Of a stretch of DNA of 30,702 nt, positions 1 through 6,166 are shown piece by piece. Origin of the DNA: JAJZOM01 sp046703545 (lineage in GTDB: Archaea; Thermoplasmatota; Thermoplasmata; Thermoplasmatales; Thermoplasmataceae); the NCBI GenBank assembly GCA_046703545.1, contig JBJKSX010000004.1, forward strand, positions 1 through 30,702, read 5' to 3'. The notes under the pieces were generated by a model that saw only the letters and a list, made by a program, of their open reading frames with translations, ran no database searches and was not told the DNA's origin. The position numbers and the translations under genes are program-made. Each line of letters opens with the position of its first letter. Within the stretch, counting starts at the first letter, position 1.

Positions 1-293
1 TCGATTGTGAAATCCCATATGAACGCCCCTTCGGGCTCTACGTCCTTGAAGATTCCAAACCACATGACTCCAATTGTGTTGCCCGAATCGTCGATTATGG
101 CCTTAACATACTGATTTGGCGTATCCAGGCCATTGGGCAGGAGCCTCTCAAATTCCTTCCTGGATCTCTCCAGAGATCCCTTTTCAGGCCAGGATCCTGC
201 TTTTACCTTTTCTTTTGCGTAATAAATGGCCTTTTCATCAAGATAATCCAGAAAATATTCTTCTGACAGGTTTCCGAGTTTTACCATTGGCAT
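1..293 (-). CDS. GNAT-family N-acetyltransferase, C-terminally truncated by window edge
   Basis: Only the first 97 codons are in the window; the rest runs off the left edge. The protein starts MPMVKLGNLSEEYF and contains the stretches KAGSWPEKGSLERSRKEF and LLPNGLDTPNQYV, followed by a strand reading GNTIGVMWFGIF. This layout (a helical lead-in, then a beta strand with an IGVMWFG-like core) is typical of the small stand-alone GNAT acetyltransferases resembling Bacillus YycN, which move an acetyl group from acetyl-CoA to an amine. The acetyl-CoA pyrophosphate loop lies beyond the edge, so activity and substrate cannot be judged. An AT-rich element (reverse strand, about 312-320) lies roughly 20-27 bases before the ATG, compatible with a near-leaderless mRNA. 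A second in-frame ATG two codons later is also possible. Confidence 0.75.
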   Translation of the reverse strand, partial: MPMVKLGNLSEEYFLDYLDEKAIYYAKEKVKAGSWPEKGSLERSRKEFERLLPNGLDTPNQYVKAIIDDSGNTIGVMWFGIFKDVEPEGAFIWDFTI

Positions 294-380
294 GAAGCTC
301 AAACTAAATGTAAAATATTTGTAATTACGTAGGTGCGGCTACGGAACCTGTGCCGTGGTTTTAGGATTTGCCCGTCTCTT

Positions 381-409
381 AGCAACCCTGGCAATAATGG
401 CAGGGTGCT
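381..409. other. imperfect hairpin in gene-poor gap
   Basis: The arms AGCAACCCTGG and GGCAGGGTGCT are nearly reverse complementary (AGCA-CCCTG against CAGGG-TGCT with one bulge), separated by a short AT-rich loop. It lies between the 5' end of the GNAT gene and the 3' end of the next gene on the same strand. It could be a terminator-like structure for the gene at 466-945. No small-RNA family is recognised. Confidence 0.3.
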
Positions 410-465
410 CTATTTGGTCTGTTTCTTAGCTTCCACATGACAAAAACATAGACAAGTAAAATTCT

Positions 466-945
466 TCATACAGTCTTTATCACTATGTTTTTGAATATTT
501 TTGATGTTAGTTGACCAAGCGCGTAGGAGATAGCATCATTGTCCATTTCTTTCCTCGCCACCCATGCACTTGTTGCGGAATAAACAGTCCAGTAATATTT
601 GGAGCGGGCCTGGAGGTACTGATTTGCAACAGCGTTTATTTGAGATTTGTAGTGTGCCGGCAATTCCCCATATTTCAGGTCATTTGGCGTCTCTTTGATT
701 GCTTCTTCTATTTTTTTGTTGTGCCCATCTTTTATTCGAAGTTCAACAGTGGAAGTGGGAGAGACTGTCAGGTCCTCGCTAGAGATCCATTTGGAAATGT
801 CCCTGTCAAAAAGCACTTTGGCCAGTGCTTCAGCAGTCTTTTTTGGATGTGAAAAATCTACATCTATGGTTAAGTCATACACAACGGTTCCGTTCATGTA
901 ATCAGTTCTTGCGTTGTCTATCTGCTCTTCCAGAGTGCGTATCAA
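466..945 (-). CDS. hypothetical protein, 159 aa, no recognised family
   Basis: I do not recognise this protein. It is soluble, without membrane segments or a signal peptide. The N-terminal half has alternating strand-like stretches (GTVVYDLTIDVDFSH, TSTVELRIKDG); the C-terminal half looks helical with many Tyr, Ala and Gln (residues about 95-159). The listed start is a TTG codon; the next in-frame ATG (position 897) would remove 16 residues. The TTG start is favoured because a TATA-like AT tract lies at 972-983, about 32 bases upstream. It sits alone in an AT-rich, gene-poor strip beside a tRNA gene, which suggests accessory or acquired DNA. That the ORF is real rests on its length and start signals only. 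Confidence 0.5.
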   Translation of the reverse strand: MIRTLEEQIDNARTDYMNGTVVYDLTIDVDFSHPKKTAEALAKVLFDRDISKWISSEDLTVSPTSTVELRIKDGHNKKIEEAIKETPNDLKYGELPAHYKSQINAVANQYLQARSKYYWTVYSATSAWVARKEMDNDAISYALGQLTSKIFKNIVIKTV

Positions 946-971
946 ATTAGATCAACTAATTGCAGGCATAC

Positions 972-983
972 ATCATATAATAA
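972..983 (-). promoter_or_regulatory. TATA-like element for the 159-aa gene
   Basis: On the reverse strand this reads TATTATTATATG, centred about 32 bases before the TTG at 945. That distance is a little longer than the usual 25, giving a short leader of some 7 bases. It also falls inside the end of a spurious ORF (956-1138), which argues against that ORF being cotranscribed. Confidence 0.35.
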
Positions 984-1397
984 TACTGTTCTACGAAAAT
1001 TTTGGGTGCACGAATACTGGCATAGTCATCTAACAGACAAAGTCCCACAGTGAAAGTATTCCGACCATGAGATTTTACGATAAGAGCTGGTATATTCAAA
1101 GTGACTTTGCATTGAAATTCCCAATTTTTCGGGGGCAAATCAGCCGTTTTCAGGGGTTTTATTCGGGATAGAAGTTAACATCAACTACACGATTACAGCG
1201 GTATATATGAGCCAGCCGAGGTTTAAGTCCTAAAAAGTGTATCAAGATACCCTGCATTTTAATCTCCCAGGTTTGCCACTTTGATTATGGGATAAATGAA
1301 TACATAGGTCAGAATAGGAGCCAAAATTATTGCAGAAGCGACAAAGAAATACTAGGGCATTAGGTCAATCACGCAAATACCATCCTAAAAGACTGTT
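984..1397. other. gene-poor stretch, no convincing gene
   Basis: AT-rich and frequently interrupted in all frames. It holds a 60-residue reverse-strand ORF (956-1138) with no family resemblance and a 30-residue hydrophobic reverse-strand fragment (1259-1351) that has no convincing start codon and begins right after an in-frame TAG. These look like chance ORFs or decayed gene remnants. No RNA gene, repeat array or terminal inverted repeat was seen. Confidence 0.4.
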
Positions 1398-1700
1398 TCA
1401 ATCCTTTTTCTTAACAGGTTCCGCCGAAGCTCCTAAGACGAAGGCAACAAGCCCTACTAGTGTAAGAACTACACACAATAACGTGAATATTTCCACTGAG
1501 GTAACCGCTTTCTGATAAGGTGCATTTTGGAAACCAATTGCGTTCATAATGTAATAAGAGAAAGGCTTTGATGAACCGAACGCTAGACCAAAAGACCCAC
1601 TTAAGGTAGTCATATCTTGGTATAAAACATAGAACTCATAACTCCAAAATCCAGCAAACAAGAAGAGAGCAAAACCAGCCCCAGACATTCCTTTCCTCAT
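1398..1700 (-). CDS. small membrane protein, two predicted transmembrane helices
   Basis: A 100-residue protein with hydrophobic segments at about residues 9-27 (GFALFLFAGFWSYEFYVLY) and 66-91 (VTSVEIFTLLCVVLTLVGL and following), joined by a 40-residue polar loop rich in Ser, Gly and aromatic residues, and ending in a Lys-rich tail. Both termini would then lie on the same side of the membrane, probably the cytoplasm because of the basic tail. I know of no family that it matches. The start is supported by a purine-rich GAGG-type ribosome site a few bases before the ATG and a TATA-like tract (reverse strand ATTTAAATA, about 1731-1739) some 35 bases upstream. It stands alone, with no operon partner. 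Confidence 0.55.
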   Translation of the reverse strand: MRKGMSGAGFALFLFAGFWSYEFYVLYQDMTTLSGSFGLAFGSSKPFSYYIMNAIGFQNAPYQKAVTSVEIFTLLCVVLTLVGLVAFVLGASAEPVKKKD

Positions 1701-2018
1701 TTTTAACCTCAGATTTATACTATCTAGTTGTATTTAAATTAGTGCAAATATATTTCCGAATACTGGTGCCGTTTTTATGCTATGTGCGAGAATGAGAACA
1801 ATTTTCTTTAGTCACTCGTTAAATTCTTTTCCGGAATAAGCTAAATTTGAAACCGTCCTATTGAGTTGGCCCCAATTATAACTAAATGAAGCAAGAGACA
1901 AAGGTATTGTGGTAGATCTCCTTCCATATCTTGGTTTTGGAGCAGAAGGAATAGTGTTTAGAGACATTATTTCTATACAGAGGATCCGGTATTTAGAATT
2001 TAACTATCTAAAATTAAG
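1701..2018. other. 318-base intergenic region on the 3' side of tRNA-Arg
   Basis: AT-rich. It contains the promoter of the small membrane gene (TATA-like tract at 1731-1739, reverse strand) and, just beyond the tRNA 3' end, a TTAATTTTAG tract (reverse strand, about 2009-2018) that could act as an archaeal oligo-T terminator. A forward ORF starting at 1909 runs into the antisense of the tRNA and is not credible as a gene. I looked for a second copy of the tRNA 3' end, which would mark an attachment-site duplication, and found none in the window. Confidence 0.4.
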
Positions 2019-2091
2019 CGGGCCCGCCGGGATTCGAACCCGGATCATAGGCTCCGGAGGCCTAGGTGATAATCCTTTACACTACGGGCCC
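2019..2091 (-). tRNA. tRNA-Arg (anticodon CCG)
   Basis: Read on the reverse strand this 73-base segment folds as a full cloverleaf. A seven-pair acceptor stem (GGGCCCG with CGGGCCC) ends in discriminator G. The D arm has the GG pair, the anticodon stem is TAGGC/GCCTA around loop CTCCGGA, the variable loop is short, and the T arm is CCGGG-TTCGAAT-CCCGG. The anticodon CCG reads the Arg codon CGG. There is no intron and no encoded CCA. The base before its 5' end is the last base of the TAA stop codon of the adenosine-specific kinase gene, so the tRNA is probably cut from a joint transcript by RNase P. An oligo-T tract follows the 3' end. Confidence 0.97.
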
Positions 2092-2577
2092 TTAACTCTT
2101 GTATCCGATATCCCTGAGGAATTGCCGTCTTTTAACTTTGTGCTCTTCGCCTTCAACGCCAACGGGCGAATATCCGTCAATGACTCCTGCAATTCCATTC
2201 CCCCTTTCTGATTTTGCGATCACCACCGAAAGGGGGTTGGCGGTCGCCGCGTAGATCCTTCCAACTTCCTGGCAGTTCTTTATCTGGTTCAGCACAGAAA
2301 TAGGAAATGCGTTCCTGAGATAGATTATGAATGTGTGCCCTGCGGAAAGCCTCTTGATAGTATCTACTGCAGTTTCCAGAAGTTCCTGGTCATTGCCTTC
2401 ATGGCGAACCAGCCTCTCGCCGGATGCTTCAGAGAATGCAATGGCATACTTGGCCTGTGGAATGTGGGTCCTGATGAACTCATTCAGGTCCTCGACGGTC
2501 TTTATGAAATGCGAGTACCCAAGAATCACATTGGAATCCTTTGGCATGCTCACTTCAACTATTTCCATTGAAATCAT
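2092..2577 (-). CDS. adenosine-specific kinase family protein (DUF355 / Adenosine_kin)
   Basis: The 161-residue protein matches the archaeal/bacterial family named adenosine-specific kinase. It has the opening VILGYSHFIKTVEDL, the central YAIAFSEASGERLVRHEGND, then GHTFIIYLRNAFPISVLNQI, RIYAATANPLSVVIAKSE and VIDGYSPVGVE. Family members are about 160-165 residues, so it is full length. Family naming rests on binding and structural work; a physiological role in nucleoside salvage is plausible but not shown here. The ATG at 2577 is preferred over the ATG three codons later because a TATA-like tract (2597-2606) is centred 25 bases upstream, as for a leaderless mRNA. Its TAA stop touches the downstream tRNA. 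Confidence 0.88.
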   Translation of the reverse strand: MISMEIVEVSMPKDSNVILGYSHFIKTVEDLNEFIRTHIPQAKYAIAFSEASGERLVRHEGNDQELLETAVDTIKRLSAGHTFIIYLRNAFPISVLNQIKNCQEVGRIYAATANPLSVVIAKSERGNGIAGVIDGYSPVGVEGEEHKVKRRQFLRDIGYKS

Positions 2578-2596
2578 AAGACATCAGTTGTTGTGC

Positions 2597-2637
2597 AATT
2601 ATTAAGATTATCAGTCTCCGGTGTAAAGCATTTAATT
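2597..2637. promoter_or_regulatory. divergent promoter pair: adenosine-kinase gene (left) and elp3 (right)
   Basis: Two separate TATA-like tracts. The reverse-strand one reads CTTAATAATT (2597-2606, centre about 25 bases before the ATG at 2577). The forward one reads ATTTAATT (2630-2637, centre about 24 bases before the ATG at 2658). Both spacings predict transcripts that begin at or within a base or two of the start codon. Confidence 0.5.
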
Positions 2638-2657
2638 GAATTCGCCATCCAGAGACA

Positions 2658-4202
2658 ATGGAGTTTTACGAGCTCATCGGCAGTGAGATAAACAAGGGGG
2701 CATTCAAAACACGCGATGAGCTTCAGCGCCGCAAGATGGCACTTGCCCGGGAATTGAAACTGGATCACATTCCCGGAGACACTGAAATTCTCACATCGGG
2801 AATAGTTGACGAGAAATACCACCCCCTTCTCAGGATAAAGCCAACCAGGACCATCTCGGGGGTTGCAGTGGTTGCTGCAATGACTTCACCCGAAAGGTGC
2901 CCGCACGGAAAGTGCATATATTGCCCAGGCGGAGTTGACAACAACTCACCCCAGGCCTATACTGGCTATGAACCTGCAGCCCTCAGGGGAAGGGACAACG
3001 GGTACGACTCCTACAGGATAGTTTTCAACCGCCTGAAACAGCTTGAGACCATAGGGCATGACACAAGCAAGATAGACCTGATAATCATGGGCGGGACCTT
3101 CACCGCAAGAACAAAACAGTATCAGCAGGAATACATCAAGGGCTGCTTCGACGCCATGAACAGGGAGATTGCGCCCACACTCGACGAATCCATCGCCATC
3201 AATGAGACAACCGGGAGAAGGTGCATTGGTTTGACTGTTGAAACCAAGCCTGACTGGTTCATGGAAAAGGACATCGATCTCGCGCTTGATTATGGCACAA
3301 CCAAAGTGGAACTTGGTGTCCAGGTTCTGCACGAAGAATCGCTCAGGCTGAACGGAAGGGGCCATGGCATCGCAGAAGTTGTAAAGTCCACTCAGCTTTC
3401 AAGGGATGCAGGCCTGAAGATAGTCTACCACGTCATGCCTGGCATGTATGGAACAGAGATGGAGGATGATGTCAGAAGTTTTGGCAGAATGGTCAATGAT
3501 TCAGACTTCAAGCCTGACATGCTCAAGATTTACCCAACGCTCGTGGTGAAGGGCACCTCACTCTACCGCCTCTGGAAGCAGGGAAAATATGTCCCTCCTG
3601 ACACGGAAGCTGTTGCGGACCTGGTTGCTTACTTCATGGAAAAGATGCCCCCCTGGATAAGGGTTCAGAGGATGCAGCGAGACATACCTGTGAAGTTCAT
3701 CGAAGCGGGCGTCAAGAGGAGCGATATACGCAACATTGTTGACAGCAAGCTCAGGGAGCGCGGCGTCAAGACAATGGAAATAAGGAGCAGGGAAATCGGG
3801 ATCTCCCATAGCACCTCCTCCGGCATGGAACTGGTTAGAAGGGATTATGAGGCTGCCTCTGGCAAGGAGGTATTCCTGTCTTACGAGAATGAAGAAAGCA
3901 TATTTGGGTTCCTGAGGCTCAGGAAACCGTCAGCCAGCCACCATCGTGAGGAGATGGACAACAGTTCAGTCATCAGGGAAATTAAGGTTCTGGGTGAGGT
4001 TGTGCCTGTGGGGGAACACCTTGGCGAGCACTGGCAGCACCGGGGAATCGGCAAGAACCTCCTTAATGAGGCGGAGAGAATTACAAGGGATGAATTGGGC
4101 CTTGGCAGTATTCTCGTCATAAGCGGGGTCGGCGTCAGGGAATATTTCAGGAAGCAGGGTTACGCAAGGGTCGGCCCCTACATGGGAAAGCCACTTGCCT
4201 GA
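2658..4202 (+). CDS. elp3: Elp3-type tRNA uridine-34 carboxymethyltransferase (radical SAM + GNAT)
   Basis: A 514-residue single-chain Elp3. Family knowledge: it uses S-adenosylmethionine radical chemistry and acetyl-CoA to install the cm5U group on wobble uridine of tRNA. The sequence shows a basic N-terminal tRNA-binding segment (residues 1-60), the Elp3 radical SAM cluster CX4CX2C at Cys81, Cys86 and Cys89 (CPHGKCIYCPGG), then IIMGGTFTAR, GLTVETKPDW and GVQVLHEE in the barrel. A C-terminal acetyltransferase domain carries the acetyl-CoA loop HRGIGKNLL (about residue 457 on) and a final GVREYFRKQGY motif. Length and order are normal for archaeal Elp3. No other Elongator subunit is nearby, as usual in archaea. 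The leaderless promoter at 2630 supports this start. Confidence 0.97.
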   Translation: MEFYELIGSEINKGAFKTRDELQRRKMALARELKLDHIPGDTEILTSGIVDEKYHPLLRIKPTRTISGVAVVAAMTSPERCPHGKCIYCPGGVDNNSPQAYTGYEPAALRGRDNGYDSYRIVFNRLKQLETIGHDTSKIDLIIMGGTFTARTKQYQQEYIKGCFDAMNREIAPTLDESIAINETTGRRCIGLTVETKPDWFMEKDIDLALDYGTTKVELGVQVLHEESLRLNGRGHGIAEVVKSTQLSRDAGLKIVYHVMPGMYGTEMEDDVRSFGRMVNDSDFKPDMLKIYPTLVVKGTSLYRLWKQGKYVPPDTEAVADLVAYFMEKMPPWIRVQRMQRDIPVKFIEAGVKRSDIRNIVDSKLRERGVKTMEIRSREIGISHSTSSGMELVRRDYEAASGKEVFLSYENEESIFGFLRLRKPSASHHREEMDNSSVIREIKVLGEVVPVGEHLGEHWQHRGIGKNLLNEAERITRDELGLGSILVISGVGVREYFRKQGYARVGPYMGKPLA

Positions 4203-4212
4203 AAGTCCCGTA

Positions 4213-4235
4213 AATAGTTTCATTTCTCAACTATT
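4213..4235. repeat. perfect 7-bp inverted repeat between elp3 and kdpF
   Basis: AATAGTT (4213-4219) and AACTATT (4229-4235) are exact reverse complements with a 9-base spacer. The element begins 11 bases after the elp3 stop and lies about 26 bases before the kdp TATA box. It may be an elp3 transcript-end hairpin or an operator for kdp; the sequence alone does not decide. Confidence 0.45.
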
Positions 4236-4260
4236 ACCTAAATGAAGCATTCAGGTCACT

Positions 4261-4270
4261 CTTATATACT
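4261..4270 (+). promoter_or_regulatory. kdpFABC promoter (TATA box)
   Basis: CTTATATACT is a strong archaeal TATA box. Its centre lies about 30 bases before the kdpF ATG at 4296, predicting a transcript start near 4290 and a leader of only a few bases. Confidence 0.65.
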
Positions 4271-4295
4271 CTCTTTACATTAAAGTCGGACACCG

Positions 4296-4385
4296 ATGAT
4301 TGTAGCGTATGTGGCGGTCGGACTTGTTGTCTTGGGTCTTGCAGCTTACCTTTTCTACACAATAGTCGGAGCTGAGAAGTTTTGA
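4296..4385 (+). CDS. kdpF: KdpF-like small membrane subunit of the Kdp K+ ATPase
   Basis: A 29-residue peptide starting MIVAYVAVGLVVLGLAAY and ending in IVGAEKF: one hydrophobic helix with a short charged tail, the size and layout of bacterial KdpF (about 29 residues), which stabilises the KdpFABC complex. It starts just downstream of the strong TATA box and lies directly before kdpA. Its TGA stop (4383-4385) overlaps the TTG start of kdpA (4382-4384) by the four bases TTGA, a translational-coupling arrangement. KdpF is so short that similarity proves little; position, size and hydrophobic profile carry the call. Confidence 0.8.
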   Translation: MIVAYVAVGLVVLGLAAYLFYTIVGAEKF

Positions 4386-6166
4386 ATTATACATGGTCAC
4401 TTTTTCTGTCTGCTGGAACGCCATCGTTCTGGGGAAATTTCTTTCTTAACAACCGCCTTGTTTCGGGCGCATTCATCATTCTGATTTACATTCTCATAAT
4501 GTCGGTGATGGCATTCCTCATTTCGGGCTACATTAAGAAGCTCTATGTGGGGGAGCCGACCTTCATGGACCCCATCTCTGGAAGGGCGGTTTCGTTCTTT
4601 GAGAAACTCCTCGGTGAAAACCAGGAAAAGACCATGAAGTTCAGGGAATACTTCCTGAACATTTTGATTTTTAACGCCTCTGCAGGGGCAATTGCTTTTG
4701 TCATACTTTATTTTCAGAATTTCCTCCCATATGGTTCAACATTCACGCATTTCAGCACTTCACTCACATTCAATACAGTTGCGAGTTTTCTGACCAACAC
4801 AAACCTTCAGCATTACAGCAATCCCTTCGGACTCACTTATTTCAGCCAGACCTTTGTCATAACCGGGCTCATGTTTCTGGGCGCAGGAACGGGATTTGCC
4901 GCGTCCATGGCTTTCATCAGGGGAATCCTGAGCGACAAAGGATTCCTGGGCAATTTCTACCATGATTTTCTTGTCTCCATCTTCTATCTAATACTCCCCC
5001 TTTCCATTGCACTTACAGTGCTTCTGCTCCTCATGGGGGTTCCACAGACCCTGGCCAACGTCATGCACATACAGGTTCTTGGCGGCACAGGAAGCCTTTC
5101 TGTTCCAATAGGCCCTGTGGCAACCCTTGAAGGCATCAAGAACATAGGAACAAATGGCGGGGGATTCTATGCTGCAAACGCAGGCTTCCCATTCGAAAAC
5201 CCAAACTGGATGACAAACCTCGCAGAATTTGTAGGATTCACACTAATACCACTGGGTTCTATATTCTCTCTTGGAAGGGTGTTCAACACAAAGGGGTTCT
5301 CAAACATGCTCTATGGCGTCGTGATGGTTGTATTCTTCTTCACCACATTCATGACATTCTTTGGCGAGTATGCAGGAATACCATCCCTTTCCACTCTCGG
5401 AACCCTCTACACCGGAAACATGCTGGGTAAGGAGACAGCGCTCGGGATATCTCAGACCTCTATATTTGCCACCGGCGCGGTATTCACTTCAACAGGGGCT
5501 TCAAATTCTGTCTTGATGGCCTTCACGCCGGCAGGAACCCTGGGAATACTGGGCAACCTGCTTCTAAACGATCCAATCGGCGGGATAGGCACGGGGCTCA
5601 TGAATCTATTCATGTTCGTCATATTCACCACCTTCATCACCTCGCTCATGGTGGGCAAGTTGCCCGAATTGATGAGCCTGAAAATTGGGTCGAAGGAGAT
5701 CAAGTACTCAACGCTCTCACTGGTGACGCATCCCTTGCTGGTGCTCATCCCCTTTGGTGTTACAATGATGCTTCCCGCACTTCTTGCGGGAATCCCTTCC
5801 ACAAGGCCTGACCAGATTACCTCGATTCTTTATGAATTCGGAACCGCAGCTGCAAACAACGGATCAGAACTTGGAGGTTTCCTGACCAACCAGGCTTATT
5901 TCAACTATCTTGACGGGATTGTCATGCTCCTTGGGAGATTCCTCCTTATGGGATTCCAGCTGGCAATTGCGGATTCTTTCTCCTCCAAGAGCCCCAAGGT
6001 GGAGTTTGGAAGGAGCATCAATCCTGGCACTTTCCTTTACGGGGTCATGCTTCTGACAGTCATGATTCTCCTTGGCGTTCTGTCATTCTTCCCGCTTCTG
6101 GCTCTGGGGCCCTTCCTTTCATGGGCCAGGGCTTTCAGCCTTTCTATAATGGGGGTGATACACTGA
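4382..6166 (+). CDS. kdpA: potassium-transporting ATPase subunit A, K+ channel-like subunit
   Basis: A 594-residue polytopic membrane protein forming the K+-selective pathway of the Kdp pump. Family motifs are in order: FNTVASFLTNTNLQHYS, then the filter segment IGTNGGGFYAANAGFPFENP (about residues 255-275), TSTGASNSVLMAFTPAG, then EFGTAAANNGSELGG. These belong to the four selectivity-filter repeats that KdpA shares with KtrB/TrkH transporters. Length is slightly above the bacterial norm of about 560. The start is TTG, overlapping the kdpF stop by four bases; the next good ATG would cut into the first membrane segment region. The 3' end overlaps the listed kdpB start. Confidence 0.97.
   Translation: MNYTWSLFLSAGTPSFWGNFFLNNRLVSGAFIILIYILIMSVMAFLISGYIKKLYVGEPTFMDPISGRAVSFFEKLLGENQEKTMKFREYFLNILIFNASAGAIAFVILYFQNFLPYGSTFTHFSTSLTFNTVASFLTNTNLQHYSNPFGLTYFSQTFVITGLMFLGAGTGFAASMAFIRGILSDKGFLGNFYHDFLVSIFYLILPLSIALTVLLLLMGVPQTLANVMHIQVLGGTGSLSVPIGPVATLEGIKNIGTNGGGFYAANAGFPFENPNWMTNLAEFVGFTLIPLGSIFSLGRVFNTKGFSNMLYGVVMVVFFFTTFMTFFGEYAGIPSLSTLGTLYTGNMLGKETALGISQTSIFATGAVFTSTGASNSVLMAFTPAGTLGILGNLLLNDPIGGIGTGLMNLFMFVIFTTFITSLMVGKLPELMSLKIGSKEIKYSTLSLVTHPLLVLIPFGVTMMLPALLAGIPSTRPDQITSILYEFGTAAANNGSELGGFLTNQAYFNYLDGIVMLLGRFLLMGFQLAIADSFSSKSPKVEFGRSINPGTFLYGVMLLTVMILLGVLSFFPLLALGPFLSWARAFSLSIMGVIH

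Noticed and set aside
956..1138. Reverse-strand ORF of 60 codons upstream of the 159-aa gene
   Set aside because: No family resemblance, no good ribosome site, and its last codons overlap the TATA-like element that best explains the downstream gene.
1259..1351. Hydrophobic reverse-strand fragment of 30 codons (ending IYPIIKVANLGD)
   Set aside because: It begins right after an in-frame TAG with no good start codon; probably chance or a decayed membrane gene, too short to call a pseudogene.
1909..2211. Forward ORF of 100 codons
   Set aside because: It runs through the antisense of the tRNA and into the antisense of the adenosine-kinase gene, so it is a shadow.
4285..4292. Octamer GTCGGACA in the kdp leader, repeated at 9627-9634 upstream of the Usp gene
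   Set aside because: A shared 8-mer between two short regions is expected by chance fairly often, and the two copies differ in strand and distance relative to their genes.
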